A DNA stretch of 64,000 nt from Methylophaga thiooxydans DMS010. Its GTDB lineage: Bacteria; Pseudomonadota; Gammaproteobacteria; Nitrosococcales; Methylophagaceae. Numbering within the stretch: position 1 is the first letter of the stretch; each line of letters begins with the position of its first letter. Positions 8,723-17,751 of this stretch are shown piece after piece. The notes under the pieces are model-generated. The model was given only the letters and a program-made list of their open reading frames with translations. It searched no databases and had not been told where the DNA came from. A program made the translations under genes and the position numbers. Location of the stretch: NCBI RefSeq assembly GCF_000156355.1, contig NZ_GG657895.1, positions 62,001-126,000 on the forward strand, read 5' to 3'.

Positions 8723-10849
8723 TTACTCTTCCTCTTCTTCCTGCTTTTTATTGAGAAGGTTTTTAAGTCCCACCATCACCAGAGTGATAACAGCAATAAT
8801 GACAGCAAATATAGCGATTTGACTGGGTTCCGGCTGCTGTATGGTTTTTATCAAAGAATCGGCAAAAACAGTCAAGCCCAGAATGCCCGGCAACATCCCC
8901 AGTAATGTGCCCAAAATGAAATCTTTGGTTTTGATATGTGAAGCACCGGCCACTAAGTTAATCACTGTAAACGGGGCGACAGGGATAATGCGAACGGTGA
9001 TCACCGCTAACACGCCATGATGAGCTAAACGGCGGCTCAAACGATTAATACTTGATCCTGCTAGTTTTTGTACTGTTTTTCTTCCCAGTTTATGGCCTAG
9101 GCCATACGCTAATAAGGCACTTACTATTGAGCCTATCATGGAATACACCGCCCCCCACATGGGGCCAAATGCAAGTGCCGTTGTCACTATCAATAACGTA
9201 ACGGGAAACGCTAATAAACCAGCCAAACTGAACACAGTGATAACTAATAATGGTGTTAACGGGTGGGACTTGATGCCCTCAGCGGCTGCCGCCAGCGTGT
9301 CAGGGCTTAACCATTCACTTAACGGTGTAAAGCGCCAAACCACAGTCAACGCGATGACCACCAGTAACAACCCAATAATTTTCCACCATTGCTTGCTTGT
9401 TGATTTAGGCTCCTCTATTGGCAGGAACATTTGTGTCATCTGTTCTGGTTGTAATGGTCGTTCCGGATCGACCACTGCCGATGAGGGCAACATCTGCTCA
9501 GCGAGTTCTGGCACCTGACAATCTAATAACCTGAGCGTACGGTTACCGTCTTGTCGTGCATCAATCATCTTGATTAGAGAACCATCTTGAGACAGGGTTT
9601 GCCGTAAATCGTCTTCGCTCAAATCAAAATGTTCGGATAATAAACGTTCACGAAACCGGCTGACCTGCTCACGTTGCTGTTCATCTTTGGCTTCTATCGC
9701 CAAATCACATTCACTATCGAAGCCCATTGAGCGGTTACTCAGATTAGCCGAACCGACGCGAAGTAGCTTGTCATCAACCACCATCACTTTGGCGTGTACG
9801 CTGATATGACTCTGGCCCAAAGCCTCATGATGCGGATAACAGATACGAAGCCTGTTATGTGCATCAGCCTCTTGCAGGCGACAAACAACACGGTGCCGAA
9901 GCACATCCATGGTGACTTGCTCCAACCAGCCACCGGTCATCAGTGGTAACACCAAAACAACGTCAGGCCCTTCTCGCTGCTGTAATGACTCTACTAATAA
10001 ATCTGCTACTTTCCACGATGTGAAATATTGGTTTTCGATGTAGATAAGCTTCTCAGCTGCTTTAATCGCATCAATATAAAGCTGTTCAACTTCTCTGACT
10101 TCGGGCTGTGTTTCATATTTCGGAAAAGTACGTGCAATCGCCACGTCGACATTCTCAAACCAACTATCCACCTGTTCCGGCCACGCTGAATCTGTTTTTG
10201 CCTGAGGTGGTGTGAGTTGCTCACCTGTCGCGCGTAACCAACGCTCTCTCACAAGTTCAGCTAAGGTTTTGGCTGCCTGACCACTCACCAGCATTTGCAC
10301 ATCATGGAACGGAGGGTAAGGTTGATTATCGGGGTCTAAGCGTCTTTTATCACTGGCTTCATGGTTTGATGTATCCCAGCGATGTTTACCTAAATCAAAG
10401 CCCCCTGAAAAAGCAATCTCATCGTCAATCACAACCACTTTTTGATGCTGTGACGCGCCTAGAGGACATTCACCATCCAGTTTGAAATGTAATCTGGATT
10501 GCGACTTCCAAGCCGGTTTATACATGGGCAGCCATTCACGCTCCATGGTATAGACCATCGCCCAGTCCCAGTTGAGAATATAGATATCAAGTTCCGGGTT
10601 TTGTTTTAAGACGTGGCGGATAAAAGCGCCTAATTCCTCGGGGAAATCACTAGGGCTGTCTTCCTTTCTGATAAGCCGCATACGACTATCAATATCCCAA
10701 GACAGGATATACACCGTATGACGTGCCTTTTGCACGGCACTGTGAAATGCACCGAAATAATTTTCACCATCAATAAGGAGAGCGACCCTGTCAGCATGCA
10801 CCTGCTGCCAACAATTAATACCTTCTTTGATAATATTCGACTTACTCAC
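8723..10849 (-). CDS. Phospholipase D-like protein fused to a VTT (DedA-like) membrane domain
   Basis: A 708-residue fusion. The N-terminal 460 residues contain two HKD motifs, HQKVVVIDDEIAFSGGFD near 131 and HAKVMVVDDKLLRVGSANLS near 350, the paired half-sites of a PLD catalytic centre. After a linker, residues about 490-695 form a VTT/SNARE-associated membrane domain with several spans and the GxxxG-rich PVTLLIVTTALAFGP re-entrant region. The C-terminus is a run of Glu and Lys. Cardiolipin synthases use the same HKD chemistry, so a phospholipid transesterification or scrambling role is likely. It is cotranscribed with the EEP gene. Confidence 0.88.
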   Translation of the reverse strand: MSKSNIIKEGINCWQQVHADRVALLIDGENYFGAFHSAVQKARHTVYILSWDIDSRMRLIRKEDSPSDFPEELGAFIRHVLKQNPELDIYILNWDWAMVYTMEREWLPMYKPAWKSQSRLHFKLDGECPLGASQHQKVVVIDDEIAFSGGFDLGKHRWDTSNHEASDKRRLDPDNQPYPPFHDVQMLVSGQAAKTLAELVRERWLRATGEQLTPPQAKTDSAWPEQVDSWFENVDVAIARTFPKYETQPEVREVEQLYIDAIKAAEKLIYIENQYFTSWKVADLLVESLQQREGPDVVLVLPLMTGGWLEQVTMDVLRHRVVCRLQEADAHNRLRICYPHHEALGQSHISVHAKVMVVDDKLLRVGSANLSNRSMGFDSECDLAIEAKDEQQREQVSRFRERLLSEHFDLSEDDLRQTLSQDGSLIKMIDARQDGNRTLRLLDCQVPELAEQMLPSSAVVDPERPLQPEQMTQMFLPIEEPKSTSKQWWKIIGLLLVVIALTVVWRFTPLSEWLSPDTLAAAAEGIKSHPLTPLLVITVFSLAGLLAFPVTLLIVTTALAFGPMWGAVYSMIGSIVSALLAYGLGHKLGRKTVQKLAGSSINRLSRRLAHHGVLAVITVRIIPVAPFTVINLVAGASHIKTKDFILGTLLGMLPGILGLTVFADSLIKTIQQPEPSQIAIFAVIIAVITLVMVGLKNLLNKKQEEEEE

Positions 10850-11035
10850 CGCTCACCTCTGAGTAGTTTAATCGTGACCCAACGTCGCTTTTTTGATCAG
10901 ACATTTTTAACCTATCAGCAATCAATGACACATCCCAGGCTCTGCCTGATTTATTGTTTTCAAACCTATCATAGCCCTTGGTTAAAAGCACGGTAGTCAG
11001 AAATCAAACATACCTTGCTTTCTTAGTATTTGGCT

Positions 11036-12277
11036 TTATAAAAAATAGTCACGGGGAGAGCCAGGGCCTGGCTTCCAGGCAGGCGCGATAACATTAGGCA
11101 TCGCTGACTTGTCGAGCAGTCTTGCTGGTGCCAAGGTAAACTCACCATAACGATGATTGACGTTATCCATAGCCGTATTAACTTGCTGTCGTTGCTGATT
11201 GTCCTCAGTAAATAAATCTAGTTGCTTTCCCTGTTGCGGTGCCAATGCCGTGACTTGAACCTGCCAGACACCTTGTCCAGACCAGTAAAGTTGTAAAAAC
11301 TGCTGGCATAGCTGATAAATCACCCTACCGTCATCCGTATAAAAACCAGCATGCGTTTTGGTTTTCAGCCAGCCTTGATCTGTTTTAGCGGCGATAAAAA
11401 AACATTCCGCCTGATAATGAAAACAGCGCATACGCGCGGCCACTTTTTCAGACATATGTTGGAAATAGATCAACACTACGTTTTTATCTCGGGTTTGTGG
11501 CGGCATGACCTTGCCATGACCAATCGTTTTGGGGGGCTTAACGTTATAGCTTAACGGCTCAGGATCTTTTCCTTGCGCCATCAGCCAGATCCGTCGCCCC
11601 AAGTGACCGAACCGTTTCGCTAAAACGCTCATCGGCACTCGTTTCATATCACCACAACAAATAATGCCGTAACGTGCTAAAAAGCTCGCAATACCTTTAT
11701 TGATACCACTGAGTGCTGTCACCAGTTCAGGGGCCAACGTTTGCTCTGCCAATGCTGGATGAATAACACGCATGCCATCAGGTTTATCTTTTTTTGCAGC
11801 AAATTTAGCGGTAGTGCGATCACCGCTAATGCCCACTGAACAACGCAAACCTGAGACAGAAAAGACTCTGCGTTTAATACGCTGTCCAATGTCGCTTGCA
11901 CCAAAGTAGAGTTGCTGACAACGGCTCAAGTCGAGAAAGGCTTCATCGACGCTATACACTTCAATATCAGGCGTAATAGCCAGCAGTGACGACATGATTT
12001 GACGCGACACCTGAGCATAGCGTTGCGGTCTTGAGGGTGCCTGAATCAAAGCAGGACATAATTGCCTCGCCTGCTTCAGACGCATCCCGGTATGAATACC
12101 AAATGCTCGCGCCTGATACGACGAAGTGATAATCGTCGAACCAAGTTGACCATTGGTCACCGCGACCGGTTTGTTTTTCCATTGCGGATTATCAAGCTGT
12201 TCTATCTGAGCAAAAAAACAATCCATATCCACCAAGGCAATCATCCTTGGCCACTGCTCAGCTTGTTCGGAAGTCAC
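11036..12277 (-). CDS. Y-family DNA polymerase (DinB/UmuC-like)
   Basis: A 413-residue translesion polymerase. The palm carries MIALVDMDCFFAQIEQ (about 12-27) and YSVDEAFLDLS (about 105), supplying the acidic metal ligands. The little-finger domain follows, and QLDLF near 352 matches the beta-clamp-binding motif. The gene starts 4 bases after lexA, so the pair forms a damage-inducible operon. Sequence layout is closer to DinB/ImuB-type than to UmuC of enteric umuDC, but catalytic residues are intact, unlike ImuB. It would extend primers across DNA lesions at the cost of mutations. Confidence 0.88.
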   Translation of the reverse strand: MTSEQAEQWPRMIALVDMDCFFAQIEQLDNPQWKNKPVAVTNGQLGSTIITSSYQARAFGIHTGMRLKQARQLCPALIQAPSRPQRYAQVSRQIMSSLLAITPDIEVYSVDEAFLDLSRCQQLYFGASDIGQRIKRRVFSVSGLRCSVGISGDRTTAKFAAKKDKPDGMRVIHPALAEQTLAPELVTALSGINKGIASFLARYGIICCGDMKRVPMSVLAKRFGHLGRRIWLMAQGKDPEPLSYNVKPPKTIGHGKVMPPQTRDKNVVLIYFQHMSEKVAARMRCFHYQAECFFIAAKTDQGWLKTKTHAGFYTDDGRVIYQLCQQFLQLYWSGQGVWQVQVTALAPQQGKQLDLFTEDNQQRQQVNTAMDNVNHRYGEFTLAPARLLDKSAMPNVIAPAWKPGPGSPRDYFL

Positions 12278-12280
12278 GAC

Positions 12281-12889
12281 CTAGGGATAGGTTCTTAACT
12301 GACCGACAACTATGCCCTGCACCCGCACCCGATCAGCGGGTAAAGTCACTGCCTCGTAATGACTATTAGCTGGCATTAATGTCACTGTGCCATCATCGTT
12401 CAGTAATAAGGTTTTTAAGGTTGCATCAAAGCCATCGACCAGCGCGACCACAATATCGCCATGCCGCGCGGTTGACTGTGATTGCACGACGACGTAATCG
12501 CCCGACATGATGGCTTTATCGATCATCGAGTCACCGTTCACCTTAAGTACGAACCGTCCCTTACCGGTAAACATATCACTGAGATCAATTTCTGATTCAT
12601 CGGCAACCGCTTCCACCAAGCGACCCGCAGCAATCTTACCCATCACTGGCAAAGTGACTGGATCAGCAGCGATATCCTCAGGTTGTTCGGTTAAACGTAA
12701 TCCACGGGTGCGGCCTACATGACGCTCCAATAATCCAGCATCAACCAATGCCTGAATATAACGATGTGTCGTTCCTTGCGAACGGATGCCCAAGCCTTCA
12801 GCAATTTCTGATACCAACGGTGAACGTCCATGTTCATCAACGTAATGACGAATAAAATCCAATGTGTTTTGTTCACGTTCAGTCAGCAT
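12281..12889 (-). CDS. lexA: LexA-type self-cleaving SOS repressor
   Basis: A 202-residue repressor with an N-terminal winged helix (TEREQNTLDFIRHYVDEHG start, recognition around GIRSQGTTHRYIQAL) and a C-terminal S24 protease domain. The cleavage site is Ala88-Gly89 (KIAAGRL), with the catalytic pair Ser121 (GDSMI) and Lys159 (ATLKTL). All residues needed for RecA-stimulated self-cleavage are present. It heads an operon with the Y-family polymerase. The recognition helix differs from enteric LexA, and no enteric SOS box is found upstream, so its operator may be different. Whether this is the only LexA in the genome cannot be told here. Confidence 0.88.
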   Translation of the reverse strand: MLTEREQNTLDFIRHYVDEHGRSPLVSEIAEGLGIRSQGTTHRYIQALVDAGLLERHVGRTRGLRLTEQPEDIAADPVTLPVMGKIAAGRLVEAVADESEIDLSDMFTGKGRFVLKVNGDSMIDKAIMSGDYVVVQSQSTARHGDIVVALVDGFDATLKTLLLNDDGTVTLMPANSHYEAVTLPADRVRVQGIVVGQLRTYP

Positions 12890-12900
12890 AATCCTTTCCC

Positions 12901-12940
12901 TTTTAGAGAAAATAGTGAGAAGAGAAAATATAGAGAACTT
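12901..12940 (-). promoter_or_regulatory. Direct repeats upstream of lexA, candidate operator
   Basis: AGAGAAAATA occurs at 12905-12914 and again at 12921-12930, 16 bases apart, with a third partial copy AGAGAA at 12932-12937. The element lies 15-50 bases before the lexA start. No CTGT-N8-ACAG enteric SOS box is present here. Autoregulation would require an operator in this position, so the repeats are the best candidate, but binding is not shown. Confidence 0.35.
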
Positions 12941-13081
12941 TTAATAATTAAACAAGTGGAATTTTCAATTCTCAAGCGGCAGCTAAACATTGAAAATAAG
13001 TCATTGTTATTACAAGGTTATTCTGTTTAACTTCTGGACTTACTAAGGCTTTTCGTGGATAATCGCCTCCTATTTCGCGGA

Positions 13082-13193
13082 TCTGGCGCAAGACCAGACT
13101 GCGCTCTGTTCCGTATCAAACTCATAACGTAGTGAACGATAATACGGGTGCTGTTAACGGCGCCTGTCGTCTTTAGTTGGAAAAAGGTATTCC
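13082..13193 (+). promoter_or_regulatory. Foldable leader upstream of sulP
   Basis: The leader contains two mutually exclusive hairpins, TCTGG (13082-13086)/CCAGA (13094-13098) and GCGCA (13086-13090)/TGCGC (13100-13104), followed by a longer-range stem CCGTAT (13111-13116)/ATACGG (13142-13147). Alternative pairings just before a transporter start suggest a cis-acting RNA switch, but I recognise no known riboswitch class. The rest of the 304-base lexA-sulP gap shows no gene. Confidence 0.3.
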
Positions 13194-14726
13194 ATGTTTA
13201 ACCTGTTATTAAAACGTCCTCAAAATATCAAAAATGACGTGCTATCGGGCCTGACTGTGGCTTTAGCACTGGTGCCAGAAGCCGTCGCCTTCGCCTTTGT
13301 TGCGGGTGTTGATCCCTTAGTTGGTCTATATGCCGCTTTTCTGGTTGGTCTTATCACCGCGGCAATCGGCGGCCGGCCAGGTATGATTTCAGGTGCAACG
13401 GGTGCTCTGGCTGTCGTCATGGTGGCGTTGGTGGCTCAACATGGCGTGGAATACCTATTTGCCACCGTCGTACTGATGGGGATCATTCAAATACTAGCCG
13501 GGGTATTTCATCTCGGTAAGTTCATTCGTATTGTGCCGCTACCGGTGATGCTGGGGTTTGTGAATGGTTTAGCACTCGTCATATTCCTCGCTCAGTTAAA
13601 ATCATTCAAAATCACCGGGGAAAATGGTGAAGAACAATGGATGACCGGCGAGCCATTGTGGTGGATGCTGGGTTTGGTGGCATTAACCATGTTTATCAGC
13701 CACTTCCTGCCTAAACTGACAAAAGCAGTTCCTTCTTCATTAGCCGCTATTATCGTTGTGACATTATTAGCGATTGGCCTGAACCTCGATATCAGTGCGG
13801 TGGGCGATGTCGCGTCTATTGCTGGTGGCCTGCCTGAGTTCAGTATTCCGATGGTGCCGTTCAACTTAGAAACCTTGCTGATTATCGCGCCGTATGCTTT
13901 TGTTCTAGCCTTTATTGGTTTGATCGAATCGTTACTGACATTAACTTTGATCGATGAAATCACTGAAACCACAGGTCGTCCTAATAAAGAATGTGTGGGT
14001 CAAGGTGTTGCTAACACGGTTACCGGCTTTTTCGGCGGTATGGGTGGTTGCGCCATGATTGGTCAGAGCATGATCAATATCAATTCAGGTGGCCGTGGCC
14101 GTCTATCAGGTATTTCAGCGGCCTTGTTCCTGCTCTGCTTTATTCTGTTTGCCTCACCATTGATTGAAATCATTCCGATTGCAGCATTAACTGGCGTGAT
14201 GTTTATGGTGGTATTGGGTACCTTTGAGTGGGCTAGTTTCCGTTTGATTGGTCGCATCCCTCTGCCAGATACCATCATCGGTATTTCCGTTGCCGTGATT
14301 ACTGTGTTTACTGATCTGGCGATAGCCGTTATTTCAGGTATTGTTTTGTCTGCATTGGTTTTTGCCTGGCAACATGCCAAACACATTCACATCAGAAGTT
14401 ATCGCAATGAAAAAGGGTCTATCGTGCATGAGTTGAATGGACCGTTGTTTTTTAGCTCAGTACGTAACTTCAGTGAGTTATTTGATCCTAAAAGTGATGA
14501 TTCTGACGACATTATTCTCGACTTCAAAAACTCTCGGGTTTATGACCATTCCGCAATCGAGGCTATTGATGCCTTAGCTGAGCGATATATTAAGGCCGGG
14601 AAAACATTACATCTGCGACATTTAACTGAGGAGTGCAAACAGTTATTAGATAACGCGGCTGACTTGATTGAAGTTAATGTGATGGAAGACCCGCATTATC
14701 ATGTGGCTGACGATAAGCTGGCATAA
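13194..14726 (+). CDS. SulP-family anion transporter with STAS domain
   Basis: A 510-residue protein with a short cytoplasmic N-terminus, about ten to fourteen hydrophobic spans (residues 15-395) and a C-terminal STAS domain (about 405-505, with the strand-loop [20 protein letters not shown]). It opens [22 protein letters not shown], the family signature of the first helix. SulP proteins carry sulfate, bicarbonate or dicarboxylates, often with sodium or protons. The substrate is not determinable here. The gene stands alone after the lexA operon, with two tiny membrane-protein genes downstream. Confidence 0.92.
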   Translation: MFNLLLKRPQNIKNDVLSGLTVALALVPEAVAFAFVAGVDPLVGLYAAFLVGLITAAIGGRPGMISGATGALAVVMVALVAQHGVEYLFATVVLMGIIQILAGVFHLGKFIRIVPLPVMLGFVNGLALVIFLAQLKSFKITGENGEEQWMTGEPLWWMLGLVALTMFISHFLPKLTKAVPSSLAAIIVVTLLAIGLNLDISAVGDVASIAGGLPEFSIPMVPFNLETLLIIAPYAFVLAFIGLIESLLTLTLIDEITETTGRPNKECVGQGVANTVTGFFGGMGGCAMIGQSMININSGGRGRLSGISAALFLLCFILFASPLIEIIPIAALTGVMFMVVLGTFEWASFRLIGRIPLPDTIIGISVAVITVFTDLAIAVISGIVLSALVFAWQHAKHIHIRSYRNEKGSIVHELNGPLFFSSVRNFSELFDPKSDDSDDIILDFKNSRVYDHSAIEAIDALAERYIKAGKTLHLRHLTEECKQLLDNAADLIEVNVMEDPHYHVADDKLA

Positions 14727-14805
14727 ATGTCATTTTACTGCTATCTTTAGCGCCGAATAATAATATTAATAACTGTTTAACCTACTGAACTACGAGTAAA
14801 AAGAC

Positions 14806-14913
14806 ATGTTGAAAAAAATCGATGCAATGCTAGTGGAAAAGTTTCCACACATTATTCTGGGCTTCACTTTCTTTTGGTTGTCACTGGTTGCTTTTGGCCT
14901 ATACAACGCTTAA
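14806..14913 (+). CDS. 35-residue single-span membrane microprotein A
   Basis: A short frame encoding a charged N-terminus (MLKKIDAMLVEKFPH) followed by one hydrophobic helix of about 18 residues and a short tail. It begins 79 bases after sulP and ends just before an intrinsic terminator, so it may be read through from sulP. A second microprotein of identical length and layout lies 180 bases further on. The repeated pattern argues that both are real. Function is unknown; association with SulP or a respiratory complex is speculation. Confidence 0.6.
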   Translation: MLKKIDAMLVEKFPHIILGFTFFWLSLVAFGLYNA

Positions 14914-14935
14914 ATAAACAGTTGAATCCCAATAG

Positions 14936-14964
14936 AAAAGCCAGTCACTTGACTGGCTTTTTTT
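14936..14964 (+). terminator. Intrinsic terminator after sulP and microprotein A
   Basis: AAGCCAGTCA pairs with TGACTGGCTT around a two-base loop, followed by a run of T. It closes the sulP-microprotein A transcript on the plus strand. Confidence 0.85.
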
Positions 14965-15003
14965 ATGGGAATAAGCTTATAAATGCAACAGAAATAGTTG
15001 TTC

Positions 15004-15017
15004 TTGATCTAAGTCAA
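15004..15017 (+). promoter_or_regulatory. FNR/ANR-like box
   Basis: TTGATCTAAGTCAA differs from the FNR consensus TTGAT-N4-ATCAA at one base. It lies 77-90 bases upstream of the start of microprotein B, a plausible activator position, and suggests regulation by oxygen. A single match by eye may be chance. Confidence 0.4.
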
Positions 15018-15093
15018 TGCTCACCACCGAGACAAACGTGATAATCAAACTGAACTGATTAATCCGCTTTCACTCACTCACTGGAGGTGCAAC

Positions 15094-15201
15094 ATGGGCA
15101 ACAAATTCGAAAAATTCTTTAATGATCACTTTGCAGAGCTTATCTGTGTATTATCACTGGCCTTTCTTGTCTTGGTCGGTTACGGTCTCGTGATGTCTTA
15201 A
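15094..15201 (+). CDS. 35-residue single-span membrane microprotein B
   Basis: A frame of 35 codons with a strong ribosome binding site (TGGAGG, about 8 bases before ATG). The protein begins MGNKFEKFFNDHFAEL and continues as one hydrophobic helix ending GYGLVMS. Length, charge layout and the aromatic-rich amphipathic start match microprotein A, suggesting paralogy. It has its own upstream region with an FNR-like box and ends 9 bases before the convergent alkylation-repair gene. Its function is unknown. Confidence 0.65.
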   Translation: MGNKFEKFFNDHFAELICVLSLAFLVLVGYGLVMS

Positions 15202-15210
15202 GGTGAGGCT

Positions 15211-16326
15211 TTAACCTGTCGTCAACTCAAACGTTGCCCGGGCCACAATGCTGCCATTAAGCAAAACCTCAATGGTATGTGTGCCCGGGTAATAACGTCG
15301 AGTTGAGATAGGCTTGAACGAGTGTGTTTTTTTCAGCTGCATTGGCTGATGCGGCTCAAACTTGATATTTTTCCACTTAAACACCTTATAGCCCTGCTGT
15401 CCCGTTGCTCTGGCAAAGCCAATGCGATAATCAATAACAACGTGTTGGAATTGCTCCGATGCCAAATCTAATTTGAACTCTAACGACTGTCCCACAGCCA
15501 ACTTAGTTACGGCCAATGTCAGATTGATATCAGAGAGTTGGGGATGCTCAGTAAATCCCAATAAAGGATAAACGGCTTTAACACCTGATTTGACCAGGGT
15601 CCGAAGACCATGGCGTATTACCCAGTCAGTGTCTTTATTGTGATCTTGCTGCCAATTGTTGCAAACAGCTAACACCTGTTCCGGATGATCTTTACTAATA
15701 TCATTCAGGTTATTAGCAACGGAACGGCGTACATAAAGGCTTGGATCTGCCTTCAATTTATTCAGTAATGGCCATAAAGGGCTTGGATCAGCCCGTAGGG
15801 TAGAAATATGTGCAGCCCAGGGTAATCGAGGCCGTAAGCCTTCTGAAGCAAGCCGTCTTACATGTTCGTGCTCATGTTCGGCCCAACACAGCATTTGCTG
15901 ATAGCTTAAATCAAAATGCTGCTCTACAAAGGGTCTAATCGCAAACTCTGCAGTGAATAAAGGCGTAAGTTTTTCCAGTATAGAAAAAGCGCGTTGCGGG
16001 TGAGCTAAACCATACACGCTGACATAATCAATAACCGGCCAAGCGGCATAATTTGTCCAGTTACGCTCAGCGCTTTGCTGATTCCAATTGTCAGCAAGTT
16101 GCTCGATAATACGCGCCGTTTGACAAAAGTCTTGTGGTAAAAAAGCGGCTAAAGCATCGATAATATGACTAACGCGAGCTTTGAGCTCCAGTTGTGTCAA
16201 ACCAGTTGATGCTTTTTCCGCAAACGCCTGCCCATCAAACTCAGGGTACACCTCAATAATACGCTCGCTTAGCTCAGCGATCGCCGTGATATTAAGTTGC
16301 TCCTTAAGTAGGGCCTGTTCAGCCAT
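15211..16326 (-). CDS. AlkC-like DNA alkylation repair protein with C-terminal Ig-like domain
   Basis: A 371-residue protein. Residues 1-270 form HEAT-like repeats typical of the AlkC/AlkD superfamily, with the conserved RLASEGLRPRLPWA and VRRSVANNLNDISKDHP segments of AlkC. Residues about 280-371 are beta-rich and resemble the Ig-like extension seen in one AlkC branch. AlkC removes N3-alkylated adenines from DNA. It overlaps rlmD by one base and is cotranscribed with it. The domain layout fits AlkC better than the shorter AlkD. Confidence 0.8.
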   Translation of the reverse strand: MAEQALLKEQLNITAIAELSERIIEVYPEFDGQAFAEKASTGLTQLELKARVSHIIDALAAFLPQDFCQTARIIEQLADNWNQQSAERNWTNYAAWPVIDYVSVYGLAHPQRAFSILEKLTPLFTAEFAIRPFVEQHFDLSYQQMLCWAEHEHEHVRRLASEGLRPRLPWAAHISTLRADPSPLWPLLNKLKADPSLYVRRSVANNLNDISKDHPEQVLAVCNNWQQDHNKDTDWVIRHGLRTLVKSGVKAVYPLLGFTEHPQLSDINLTLAVTKLAVGQSLEFKLDLASEQFQHVVIDYRIGFARATGQQGYKVFKWKNIKFEPHQPMQLKKTHSFKPISTRRYYPGTHTIEVLLNGSIVARATFELTTG

Positions 16327-17663
16327 CAGCCATTGTTTTTGGTAAAGACCGCGATTGATTCAACATGATTGGTATGCGGAAACATATCCATAATGCCTGC
16401 CGCTTCCATGGTATAGCCATGCTTATTGACCAGTTCACCGGCGTCACGAGCCAATGTCGCTGGGTTACAAGACACATAAACCAGACGCTCAGCACCTAAG
16501 TCAGCCAGTTGATGTAGTACTTCAAACGCGCCACTGCGTGGAGGATCTAGCAAGATCTTATTAAACCCCTTCTGTGCCCATGGGTAGTCTTTTAATTCAG
16601 TTTGAGTCAGGTCTGCTTGTTCAAACTCGGCATTCGTCAGTTGATTCAATAAGGCATTATTCTGAGCATGTTTTACCAAAGCCAGATCGCCTTCAACACC
16701 AACGACTTCCGTCACCCGTTTTGCTAATGGCAAAGTGAAGTTACCTAAGCCACAAAAAAGATCCAGAATACGATCTTCAGGTTGGATATCGAGTAAATCT
16801 AAAGCACGTTGAATCATCTTTTCATTGATTCCAGCATTCACCTGAGTAAAGTCACTCGGATCAAAGTTGAGGGTCAAACCGGCTTCAGGGGCATACGATA
16901 GCTGCGGTTTTTCCGGCCATAACGCTGCAACCGTATCAGGGCCGCCCGGTTGTTCATAAATCCATAAGTCCTGCTCTTGACCATAGGCAATCAATGCTTG
17001 CTTATCACCCTCTGAAAGCGGATCGAGGTTACGAAAGACCAAAGCCACATTAGAATCATCCATGGCGACTTCAATCTGGGCAATGCGGTTATAGGCATCG
17101 AGGCCCGCGATCATTTCACCCAGCTCAGTAAGACGTAAACCAACGCGGGGATCGAGAACATCGCATTGTGATAGCTGGGCAATAAAAGGCGATGCTTTTT
17201 CGCGAAAACCGACTAATACCTGCTCTTTTTTAGTGACGTACTTAACGCCCAGGCGTGCTTTACGACGATAGCCCCATAAAGGCCCGGTCAATGGCGGCAA
17301 CCAGGTTAGCGGTTCTAAATTACCAAAGTGCGTAAAGTGTTCAGCCAATGTTCCCTGCTTTAATTCTAATTGTGCTTCTGGAGCCATATGCATCAAGCTA
17401 CAGCCACCACAAACACCAAAATGTTGGCACTTAGCATCTACTCGCTGGGCAGACGGATTGCTGATCTCTAATGCTTTCGCTTCATCAAACTTCTTGTGCA
17501 AACGGGTGTACTGAAACGATGCCGTTTCTCCAGCCAAAGCACCGTCAACAAAGACCGTTTTACCCTCTACTCGGGCGATACCTCGGCCATCGTGTGATAA
17601 TGATTCAATCTCTGCTGTGATAGCTTCTTGCGGTAACTTCTGCCTGCGTCTACGTCTTGCCAT
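16326..17663 (-). CDS. rlmD: 23S rRNA (uracil-1939-C5)-methyltransferase RlmD
   Basis: A 445-residue enzyme with an N-terminal TRAM domain (VEGKTVFVDGALAGE), a 4Fe-4S site (CQHFGVCGGCSLMHM), the SAM-binding motif DLFCGLGNFTLPLA and the catalytic cysteine in YVSCNPATLARD. This full set defines RlmD/RumA. It methylates U1939 of 23S rRNA in assembling large subunits. The gene lies between the ydbH-ydbL pair and the AlkC-like gene on the same strand. Confidence 0.95.
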   Translation of the reverse strand: MARRRRRQKLPQEAITAEIESLSHDGRGIARVEGKTVFVDGALAGETASFQYTRLHKKFDEAKALEISNPSAQRVDAKCQHFGVCGGCSLMHMAPEAQLELKQGTLAEHFTHFGNLEPLTWLPPLTGPLWGYRRKARLGVKYVTKKEQVLVGFREKASPFIAQLSQCDVLDPRVGLRLTELGEMIAGLDAYNRIAQIEVAMDDSNVALVFRNLDPLSEGDKQALIAYGQEQDLWIYEQPGGPDTVAALWPEKPQLSYAPEAGLTLNFDPSDFTQVNAGINEKMIQRALDLLDIQPEDRILDLFCGLGNFTLPLAKRVTEVVGVEGDLALVKHAQNNALLNQLTNAEFEQADLTQTELKDYPWAQKGFNKILLDPPRSGAFEVLHQLADLGAERLVYVSCNPATLARDAGELVNKHGYTMEAAGIMDMFPHTNHVESIAVFTKNNG

Positions 17664-17751
17664 TAAACAACCAATCTCTTATCTGAAAAATAAAAAGTCC
17701 AGTCATGCCAAAGCACCACCGGACTCTAATATTATAATGAATTACAGGAAT

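Noticed and set aside
10850-11035. Short frames in the gap before the polymerase gene
   Set aside because: They run opposite to real genes or lack start signals; nothing functional seen in the 186 bases.
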